64,000 nt of DNA from Cognatundibacterium oligocarboniphilum (GTDB lineage Bacteria; Pseudomonadota; Gammaproteobacteria; Burkholderiales; Burkholderiaceae_D): the NCBI RefSeq assembly GCF_013377855.1, contig NZ_JABXYJ010000001.1, forward strand, positions 1 to 64,000, written 5' to 3'. Below the pieces are notes generated by a model, which saw only the letters and a list, made by a program, of their open reading frames with translations, did no database searches and had not been told where the DNA came from. Each line of letters begins with the position of its first letter. Position 1 is the stretch's first letter. The position numbers and the translations under genes were made by a program. Shown here piece after piece: positions 25,592 through 32,437 of this stretch.

Positions 25592-27496
25592 TTAGTATCC
25601 GACAAAAATATATTCTTGAACGTCGTTTTTGTTATCGCCAACCTTGCTCCCTTGGTTACCAATGGAGTACTTGTAATCAACTGGCACCACTTCGACGTGA
25701 CTCTTATGCTTTGCCATAATGCTGACCATTTCATCCAGCGTCGGCTGACTATTCGATGAGTAAGACACCACAAGTACGCTTTCACGAAAATGCTTAAACA
25801 AAATATTAAAAGCTTCTGCAGCACCTTTACGTGAAGAAAACGGGGTCGGATACGACTTGAATTTCTTGGTGATCGTATGCTCCTGAATCTCAACGCCTTT
25901 CCAGTCGCGTGCCAAGCCTTCTACAAAATGATAACGGCGCACATATTCATTGTCGGACAGGGGCGAATAGTATGGCGGATCAATATAAACCAAGCCCGGC
26001 TCCGTTTTTTTCAACGTCATCGCGTCACCATTACGCGATTTGCACTCTTGACCGTTATCGAACACGGCGTTATTTACAGCATCCACTGCTTCTAGGAACT
26101 GAGCGCGGAACGTCATCGACAGGTCTTTACGTCCGTCATCATAGCGATGACCGACATAAGTAAATATGCCGCGAGGCCGCTTCTTGAAGCACGCACGTAT
26201 CAACGCGGACATGGCAATGGCACGTTTGTATGGATTCTTGAGCGCCTTAATATTGGCACGAAGTACATCGATCAAGCGATTTTCTTCGTCTGTAAAATAT
26301 AGTCCTTGGAATTTCTGTTCTACGAAATGATCAATCGCGATAGGAGGCTCTAGCAATGCCAACGCTTCTTCATTGGTGAGTGTGATGTCTTTGTTCTCCA
26401 CCATCGCCTTGGTGAACGTGGCAGACATTGCCATATAATCATTGCTAATAACAGCCTTGCCGTGGGACTTCAACATATAGCTGACGACACCAGAACCAGA
26501 AAATAAATCGATGGCTGTATCAAATTCAAATTGCGAAGCAACTGCCCAAATTTCCGCCAGCAATTTATTTTTCGAACCCATGTAGCGGGTTGGTGGATAC
26601 AGCGTGGCCTGTTGAGGTAAAGGAGATGGAACCAACCTTAGATCAAATCGAGGCTTAGGTAAAACATTAACAATAACATCCTCACCCGTACGTCCTTTAC
26701 CATTACAGGAGATATAGCGTTTGGTTTGAATAACCTCGACATTGAATTTCGCGTATTGCTCGTGAACCAGCGGATGATTTGAGTTCGTCAGGATAACGTG
26801 ACATCCCAACTGGTGAAGACGTTCGACTTCCTCAGCTAATTCAACATGATCCTCTTCGTAAAACTGTTCTTTCGTGTAGCGCTTGAAGTCGGCATACTCA
26901 GAAATCGGCAGATAAGGGGGGTCAAGAAAGATGAAATCACCGGCTTGTGCATTTTCTTGCAAAACAGTCTTGTAGTCGCCGCAAATGATCGTGGTATTAC
27001 TCAACAAAACAGATGCTGCCTGCAATGCATCCTCGTCGATGATTTTGGGATTTTTGTAGCGACCGAACGGGACATTGAATTGCCCCGTCTTGTTGACGCG
27101 ATACAAGCCATTAAAACAGGTTCTATTCAAAAATATGGTTCTGGCTGCTGCCTCGACATTGGATAACTTGGTTACGTCTAGTGCGCGAACAGCGTAAAAC
27201 ACATCTTCCGTGTTCTCATATTGGCGAAGTTGCGCAATCACACCGTCCACGTCTGTGGCAACGGTACGATAAAGATTAACCAATTCTGGATTGCTGTCTG
27301 CGATGATTCCATTTTCAGGACGCGCAGCAAAAAAAACAGCGCCACCGCCAAAAAAAGGCTCAATGTAGCGGCCATATTTTTTCGGCATCTTAGGGATGAT
27401 TTCACCTAAAAGCTGCGTTTTGCCACCAGCCCATTTCAATAGCGGCTTCGCCAAAGTTAAATCCTGCGGACTCTCAAATAAGGAAACACGTCCCAT
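25592..27496 (-). CDS. Fused two-domain D12-class DNA adenine methyltransferase
   Basis: A 634-residue protein with two complete Dam-like (D12 class) N6-adenine methyltransferase domains. Domain 1 has KPLLKWAGGKTQLL (motif X), IEPFFGGGAVFF (motif I) and FLDPPYLPIS (motif IV). Domain 2, from about residue 290, has RYMGSKNKLL, IDLFSGSGVVSYML and VYIDPPYYSPLSDNEYVRRYH. Fused pairs of this length (M.FokI, M.StsI) methylate both strands of an asymmetric type IIS site, one domain per strand. It is the first large gene after the putative operator and protects the element's host from the downstream nuclease. Confidence 0.93.
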   Translation of the reverse strand: MGRVSLFESPQDLTLAKPLLKWAGGKTQLLGEIIPKMPKKYGRYIEPFFGGGAVFFAARPENGIIADSNPELVNLYRTVATDVDGVIAQLRQYENTEDVFYAVRALDVTKLSNVEAAARTIFLNRTCFNGLYRVNKTGQFNVPFGRYKNPKIIDEDALQAASVLLSNTTIICGDYKTVLQENAQAGDFIFLDPPYLPISEYADFKRYTKEQFYEEDHVELAEEVERLHQLGCHVILTNSNHPLVHEQYAKFNVEVIQTKRYISCNGKGRTGEDVIVNVLPKPRFDLRLVPSPLPQQATLYPPTRYMGSKNKLLAEIWAVASQFEFDTAIDLFSGSGVVSYMLKSHGKAVISNDYMAMSATFTKAMVENKDITLTNEEALALLEPPIAIDHFVEQKFQGLYFTDEENRLIDVLRANIKALKNPYKRAIAMSALIRACFKKRPRGIFTYVGHRYDDGRKDLSMTFRAQFLEAVDAVNNAVFDNGQECKSRNGDAMTLKKTEPGLVYIDPPYYSPLSDNEYVRRYHFVEGLARDWKGVEIQEHTITKKFKSYPTPFSSRKGAAEAFNILFKHFRESVLVVSYSSNSQPTLDEMVSIMAKHKSHVEVVPVDYKYSIGNQGSKVGDNKNDVQEYIFVGY

Positions 27497-27552
27497 GATT
27501 TCACCTTTAATAATTTTTCAAAACGACCAATTCAGAAGGAATTGACGAACGC

Positions 27553-27594
27553 ATTGCGCCAAATACTGTACATAAACACAGTATTTGGCGCAAT
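27553..27594. promoter_or_regulatory. 16-bp inverted repeat upstream of the methyltransferase gene
   Basis: ATTGCGCCAAATACTG and CAGTATTTGGCGCAAT are perfect arms with a 10-base spacer. It lies between the HTH gene and the methyltransferase start. On the minus strand TTGCGC and TACAGT, 17 bases apart, fall within it and could be -35 and -10 boxes, so a bound regulator would block or control the promoter. The likely ligand is the HTH protein encoded just upstream. A terminator is unlikely because no T-run follows. Confidence 0.75.
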
Positions 27595-27615
27595 ACTATC
27601 CAGAGTATTAAACCC

Positions 27616-27948
27616 TTAATTTGTTGTATTCACGGTCTCGACTAACTTCGACTCTAAATCTAAGTCAGTTTGCTTACTTCCACCAAATCGCCCTAACGCA
27701 GCACCGCCACGCGGCTTTTTGGGAGTAATTTCAATTCCTGCCAGAACTGCCCGAAAGTCAATTTTTCGTTCGCCCATCTCACCTAGAAGCGTTGATATGA
27801 CTGCCAAATGTGAGGGAATCTCGCCACGTTTGGCGCAATTCGTTACTGACTTTTGGTTCATTTTCACCAATTCAGCAAATTCTCGAATATTCAGTCCAGC
27901 TTTACCTAGCTGACGACAAAATTCTTTATAGGTCATGCCTCGCATCAT
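27616..27948 (-). CDS. HTH regulator of the restriction operon (C-protein-like)
   Basis: A small protein of about 110 residues with an N-terminal helix-turn-helix (TYKEFCRQLGKAGLNIREFAELVKMNQKSVTNCAKRGEIPS). The rest is charged, ending KLVETVNTTN, with a GGAALGRFGG turn. Directly upstream of a restriction-modification operon it probably acts as a controller that times methyltransferase and nuclease expression. The ATG at 27948 or 27936 is likely; both lack a good ribosome site, and a TTG at 27972 is also in frame. Confidence 0.7.
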   Translation of the reverse strand: MMRGMTYKEFCRQLGKAGLNIREFAELVKMNQKSVTNCAKRGEIPSHLAVISTLLGEMGERKIDFRAVLAGIEITPKKPRGGAALGRFGGSKQTDLDLESKLVETVNTTN

Positions 27949-28156
27949 ATAGTAAAAATACAGCACATACAATTATTCTCAAAAGAAATATTTTTATGTG
28001 CTTAAAACATAAAAATATGTTTAAGATACCAAAATAACACATTAATTAATGCCAATCCTCGATAACATAAATCAATGTGCAAATGAGATAGTGTTTCTTA
28101 TTTGCTGCAAAAAACCGCAACATATATCGCCTGGACAACCTGCGCAATTAGACGGC

Positions 28157-29473
28157 TCAAATCTTCAATCGTGGAAGATGTCCCTGCTCCACACTACCTG
28201 TTCCGCTGTCATCTGATTTTTCAACCACATAGCTTTTAATCACATTGCTCTCGTTGGCAATCTTCAAAGCCGGTTTGCAATCACGGATGACCTCAAGGAC
28301 AGCTTTACTTGGTTTATAACCAGTGATTTGTTCTAGTCGAAATGCACCTGATAAAATGGCTTCCAGAAATACTTGTGATTTGAATTCATCACTACCGGTT
28401 AGATGGAGTCCTTGCCAGCCTTTTTCTACCGCTAGTTTGATAGCAACCTTGATTTCTGCGTCAGTGCCATTCGCTATTTTTATTTGACTACCGTAGTCAT
28501 AGACTTTGCCACCACCATTGAGATTGATTTGGAAGCATGTGCCGATTTCGGTTTCAATTTCGTCCACCCCAGTGCAATAGTCCGCAAATATCTCCAACAA
28601 GATCGGGATGTAGGTTCTCGCAAAAATCGCCTCACGGTATTTTTTACTGTTGTTGAAATCGGTTGGGTTTAAAAACAAGTGCTTAGATTTTTTTGCCTGA
28701 ACAATTTCCTGCTGGATTGGATTCATTTCATCGTCCAATTTTAATGACGCGATTAATTGTTTACTTTTTTCGTTAATCATATTTTTCTCCTTGATTAGTG
28801 TGTTGAATTCCTTTCGTTTTGAGGAAATACCTCGCTTATTCATTGCGTTACAATTTGCACCGACATGCACGGTAGGTATTTGGTCTAGTCCTTGGTCTTG
28901 TAGACTACGATGATCTATGCGGGATTTACTGCTTGCAATGGATAGTCTCCTGTTGCAATGTTTAGCCCATTGCTCGCGCCATTCTTCTAATTGTTCCTTA
29001 CTATTCCAAGCACGATTCTTTTGTCCGAATCCGTCATGAGTGATATTGATGTCACGAGTGGTCAACAAAATGTGAGCATGGGGATTGTTCTTTTTATTGT
29101 GGATGACAACATCCGCAACCATGCCTTTGCTGGTGAGCTGAGTATGCACAAATCGTTCAAGCAAAATAATCTGCTGTGACGGGCTTAACTCAATCGGTAA
29201 GGCAACCTCAATTTCACGTGCTATCTGCGCATCCTTTCTGCTTTCTGCCTGTTCTGCGGCATTCCAAAGCTGTTCACGGTCTTTCATCCATTGCGGTGCA
29301 TTGGGTGGTGCAAAGATACGGCGATATGACACTTCTTTTTTGCGAGTGTAATCAAAGGTTTGAGCAGTACGGTTATCGTGAATTTGTTCACCAGCACGAT
29401 ATGCGGCGGCGGCTGTGGCACTTCTTCCTGTGGTGCGGGTAATGAGTTTGACACTCAAATGGTAAATCGCCAT
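28157..29473 (-). CDS. MOBQ-type relaxase (MobA/MobL family)
   Basis: A 438-residue relaxase that would nick oriT and lead the strand into a recipient. The N-terminus MAIYHLSVKLITRTTGRSATAAAAYRAGEQ is the MobA/MobL motif, with REIEVALPIEL after it, and NNPHAHILLTTRDI supplies the metal-binding histidines. The C-terminal part (KIANGTDAEIKVAIKLAVEKGWQGLHLTG) resembles the LPD7 domain of mobilization proteins. The ATG at 29473 has AGGAGA upstream and gives the standard MobA/MobL beginning. It diverges from the accessory gene at 29647 with oriT between. Confidence 0.92.
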   Translation of the reverse strand: MAIYHLSVKLITRTTGRSATAAAAYRAGEQIHDNRTAQTFDYTRKKEVSYRRIFAPPNAPQWMKDREQLWNAAEQAESRKDAQIAREIEVALPIELSPSQQIILLERFVHTQLTSKGMVADVVIHNKKNNPHAHILLTTRDINITHDGFGQKNRAWNSKEQLEEWREQWAKHCNRRLSIASSKSRIDHRSLQDQGLDQIPTVHVGANCNAMNKRGISSKRKEFNTLIKEKNMINEKSKQLIASLKLDDEMNPIQQEIVQAKKSKHLFLNPTDFNNSKKYREAIFARTYIPILLEIFADYCTGVDEIETEIGTCFQINLNGGGKVYDYGSQIKIANGTDAEIKVAIKLAVEKGWQGLHLTGSDEFKSQVFLEAILSGAFRLEQITGYKPSKAVLEVIRDCKPALKIANESNVIKSYVVEKSDDSGTGSVEQGHLPRLKI

Positions 29474-29513
29474 AGGTATTCTCCTGAACATTTTTGCATT
29501 CAGCTTTGAGCAC

Positions 29514-29540
29514 ACGTCGAGTAACGACGTATAAGTGCGC
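29514..29540 (+). other. oriT with nic-like core
   Basis: Inverted repeat ACGTCG-AGTAA-CGACGT is followed after one base by TAAGTGCGC. A small inverted repeat next to TAAGTGCGC is the layout of the RSF1010/pSC101 (MOBQ) origin of transfer, where the nick follows the core. It sits between the divergent relaxase and accessory genes, the expected place. Confidence 0.82.
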
Positions 29541-29646
29541 ATTTCGCTGTTCTGCTGTTGACGTTTCTTTTTTGTTTGTTATTTATGTACTACAGGGTGA
29601 ATTTGAAATGTCAACGCCAAAACAATAAAAACAGGAGATCAAAAAA

Positions 29647-29925
29647 ATGAGTAAGCCTAATTTGAACAAATTACTTCAGCAAAAAGCTGAGCTCGAAGCT
29701 CGCATTCAGCAGACAAAAAATCGTGAGGCTATGGAGGAAAGGAAACGTGAAACCAGACGAAAGATTCTGGCAGGTACTTATGTGATGAAAATGTTTGAAG
29801 GTGACTTACAAAAACTCGGTAGAGAACTGATTGCGGCAGGAATGCTTGAACAAAGAGACTACGCCATATTTGGGGTGAATGATGCTACTAACAGCACTGA
29901 TATTGATCGTCTGTCTTTGGTCTGA
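29647..29925 (+). CDS. Mobilization accessory protein (TraD/MobC-like)
   Basis: A 92-residue protein with an N-terminal coiled coil (LNKLLQQKAELEARIQQTKNREAMEERKRE), the basic stretch RKRETRRKILAGTY and an acidic tail. This pattern matches the small TraD/MobC-like relaxosome proteins encoded opposite MOBQ relaxases. It probably binds oriT and helps the relaxase. AGGAG lies eight bases before the ATG. It diverges from the relaxase. Confidence 0.75.
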   Translation: MSKPNLNKLLQQKAELEARIQQTKNREAMEERKRETRRKILAGTYVMKMFEGDLQKLGRELIAAGMLEQRDYAIFGVNDATNSTDIDRLSLV

Positions 29926-30025
29926 TTAATCCCAGTTGAATTTGGAACACCAAAATCGTGATTTTTGGTCTGGACTTTTGCTATGCGACATAGACCAAAA
30001 TTCAGTAATAATTTCGTGGAAGTGA

Positions 30026-30047
30026 GGCTACCGCTGGTGCGGTAGCC
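30026..30047. repeat. GGCTACCGC hairpin, copy 3
   Basis: GGCTACCGC, loop TGGT and GCGGTAGCC form a perfect nine-pair stem about 100 bases after the accessory mobilization gene. It shares its core with the hairpins at 14446 and 20809. No T-run follows. Confidence 0.65.
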
Positions 30048-30103
30048 GATACCAATTTCTGAGTACTGGCATTTTAGAAAAATTGGCGTCAAAATATGGC
30101 ATT

Positions 30104-30181
30104 AAGTGTTCCAAACAAGTGGAACACCTGTTGGTAGCGATTTTATGACTAACACCTATATAAATCAATGACTTAGGTGTT
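30104..30181. repeat. Right-end AGGTGTT repeats (putative integrase arm sites)
   Basis: AAGTGTTCC at 30104, GGAACACCT at 30121 (the exact reverse complement of the left-end motif), AACACCT at 30151 and AGGTGTT at 30175. They lie within 90 bases of attR. Clustered direct and inverted copies at both ends of the element suggest integrase or excisionase binding sites. Confidence 0.5.
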
Positions 30182-30190
30182 TTGGTAGCC

Positions 30191-30212
30191 ATTCCGCCCC
30201 GGGCCACCAAGA
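30191..30212 (+). repeat. attR of the tRNA-Phe element
   Basis: An exact 22-bp copy of the tRNA-Phe 3' end (12667-12688), marking the right boundary. The sequence beyond it is host DNA and starts with the former downstream region of tRNA-Phe. Confidence 0.93.
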
Positions 30213-30251
30213 ATTAATCCTTCGAAATCAATTAGATAGCGAAGCGATTTA

Positions 30252-30285
30252 AAAAAGTGGTCTCCCTCGGGAGGCCATTTTTTTT
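30252..30285 (+). terminator. Intrinsic terminator, probably the original one for tRNA-Phe
   Basis: TGGTCTCC and GGAGGCCA form an eight-pair stem with a four-base loop, preceded by an A-run and followed by eight T. It lies 40 bases past attR, so before integration it would have followed tRNA-Phe closely. Confidence 0.85.
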
Positions 30286-30386
30286 GTCCGTCTGACGTTT
30301 TTTCTGACACTGGCAACGGTTATACCCCGCGCCAAGCTGCATGATGTCCGCGGCTCTTGACGATTGTAAAAATCCCTACAGCGCTT

Positions 30387-30521
30387 GACGCTATCGATGC
30401 CATATTCGTGAATAACTTTATTGAAGCGGCTCACCAAATTCTTGTCCCGGAACTCGACGACCGAGACGTTGATTGTTATGGGAATGGCGGGAAGGCCGTG
30501 GGCGATCCAAAGCTTGTGGCA
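30387..30521 (-). pseudogene. Relic of an EAL-domain (c-di-GMP phosphodiesterase) gene
   Basis: One minus-strand frame reads CHKLWIAHGLPAIPITINVS, then VVEFRDKNLVSRFNKVIHEYGIDS. It matches the mid part of EAL domains (the W-x-x-x-GLP-x-x-P-x-x-VNxS-x-x-x-FR pattern). A stop codon lies just upstream, and homology ends after GIDS, before the catalytic segments. It is a short remnant, probably what remained after deletions at the tRNA-Phe hot spot. Confidence 0.6.
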
Positions 30522-30569
30522 CGATTACCAGGCCTAAATCGATAAAGTGGGAGCGAATCCACTTCCGGT

Positions 30570-32267
30570 TTAAAACTCCTCCCAATCAGCGCTGCCTGCA
30601 TTAAGCGAATGAGCATCCTTACGTTCGGCGGCAACTAAACGCGACCCGTTTTTGTTCATCTTTGATTTGCTTCGTAGCGCGATGATCTCGCTGGATTTTT
30701 CATTCCTGGGCTCAGGATTCGGCGCTGACATTTTAAATACGCCGACCAGCTGGAGGAGATTCTTTGCCTGATCTTGCATGCTTTGCGAAGCGGCTGCCGC
30801 TTCCTCTACTAGCGAGGCATTTTGCTGCGTGACTTCGTCCATTTGAGAAATTGCGACATTGATCTGGTCAATGCCGGAAGTCTGCTCTTGGCTTGCAGCA
30901 GTGATTTCTCCCATGATATCCGTCACTCGCTTGATGCTTTCGACGATTTCGTGCATCGTCGCGCCTGCCTGATCCACCAGCTTCGCCCCGCTATCCACTT
31001 TTTCCACGGAGTTGCTGATCAGTTCCTTGATTTCTTTTGCCGCTGCCGCTGACCGCTGAGCCAGGGAGCGCACTTCCGACGCCACCACAGCGAAGCCACG
31101 ACCTTGTTCGCCGGCGCGGGCAGCTTCAACCGCCGCATTCAGTGCCAGGATGTTGGTTTGGAAGGCGATCCCGTCGATCACGGTAATGATGTCGACGATT
31201 TTTTTCGACGATTCATTAATGGAACCCATCGTCTCGACGACTTGCGAAACCACTGCGCCGCCTTTTACGGCGACTTCGGACGCCGACACCGCAAGACTAT
31301 TGGCTTGACGTGCATTGTCGGCGTTTTGCTTGACTGTCGAAGTCAGCTCTTCCATGGAAGATGCCGTCTCCTCCAGCGACGATGCCTGTTGCTCGGTACG
31401 CGAGGACAAATCCAGACTTCCAGTCGCAATTTGCGACGAGGCGGTGGCGATCGTATCGGTGCCGCTTCGGACTTGCGAGACAATCTGGACTAGACTGTCA
31501 TTCATGTTCTTTAGCGCTCTCATCAGTTTGCCGGTTTCGTCTGTGCCGGCCACCTCGATACGCGACGTCAAATCTCCCGAAGCAACCGTTTCCGCGACGC
31601 GGACGGCAGCATGGATCGGCCGTGTAATCGAGCGCGTCACGACCCATGCGAATACCGCGCCCACGGCGAGCGCCAAGCCCGCCATAACGACCATCCAGCG
31701 CAGAGCGCTTTCAAACTCCTCCGTTGCGGCAGCAACCTGCTTTTCGTTCGTGTTCTTTAGCAGCGCAACGTCTTCGGACAGAGCGTCCTGCCATTTGCCG
31801 GTCTTAGGAATCGACTCTTTCAAAATCAAGTCAACTGCCTCAGCGACTTTATGCGCACGCGCAAGTTCGGCAATTTTGGCGTTCACTGGACGGGCTATTT
31901 CTGCTGCCTCACGAATCTTGTCTCGTGTCGCTTTGCCTGCTTCGCTAGCCGGGATCTTGGTCAACTCTCCCCAGGCCTTCTCATATGTCTGCTCCGCGTC
32001 CAGGAATTTTCTGAATTGACGTTCCCTCTCCTCGTCATCGTTCAGCAAAGCGATAGTACGTACCACGCGAGCGGTTATGTGCACGGAGTCCGCCATCTGA
32101 TGGAGCAATTCCATCTTGTACACATTCTTGCTCACGATGTCGTCCATGTTGCTTTTGACGTTCTTCATGCTCTTGATGCCCAACCCGGTCAAGGCCAGCA
32201 TCAAAACTAATACCACGGCGAATCCCAGCGCCAAGCGGATTCCTATCTTCAAGTTGGACAAATTCAT
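30570..32267 (-). CDS. Methyl-accepting chemotaxis protein with CheR-binding tail
   Basis: A 565-residue chemoreceptor. Transmembrane helix 1 at about residues 8-30, a four-helix-bundle sensor domain (about 35-185), helix 2 at about 190-212, a HAMP domain ([23 protein letters not shown]), methylation helices, and the conserved hairpin tip [44 protein letters not shown] region. The protein ends DWEEF, matching the NWETF-type pentapeptide that tethers CheR/CheB in Tar and Tsr. The ligand is unknown. It stands alone; no che genes are in the window. Confidence 0.95.
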   Translation of the reverse strand: [565 protein letters not shown]

Positions 32268-32437
32268 TTTGTGCTTTCAAGGGAAAAATGGGCGGACAAC
32301 GGCATAATTATTATTAGCAATAGCGTTCTCGCCGATATCATTTAAGATACACATTTGAGAAAAATGATTTCTTTTCGTACAAACCTGATAGCATTTCTTA
32401 CTGAAGATCAATCAATATCCCGAAGAGGACTTGAGAA

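Larger units (their letters stand above)
12667..30212. mobile_element. Integrative mobilizable element in tRNA-Phe (~17.5 kb)
   Basis: Bounded by 22-bp direct repeats that begin ATTCCGCCCC and copy the tRNA-Phe 3' end. Inside are a tyrosine integrase beside the tRNA, a ColE2-type replication protein, an ArdA antirestriction protein, a type IIS restriction-modification operon, a ParB/MT-A70 methyltransferase fusion, a MOBQ relaxase with oriT, and an accessory mobilization gene. There is no type IV secretion system, so transfer would depend on a helper. The block is visibly richer in A+T than the flanks. Intact integrase, relaxase and attachment sites suggest it may still be mobile. Confidence 0.93.

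Noticed and set aside
27553-27594. Intrinsic terminator of the HTH gene
   Set aside because: The inverted repeat is long but has no T-run on either strand and sits just upstream of the methyltransferase, where an operator fits better.
14446-30047. CRISPR array suggested by repeated TACCGC hairpins
   Set aside because: Only three copies exist, kilobases apart, with no regular spacers and no cas genes.
12610-30212. Prophage integrated at tRNA-Phe
   Set aside because: No capsid, tail, terminase or lysis genes are present; relaxase, oriT and Rep point to a mobilizable element.
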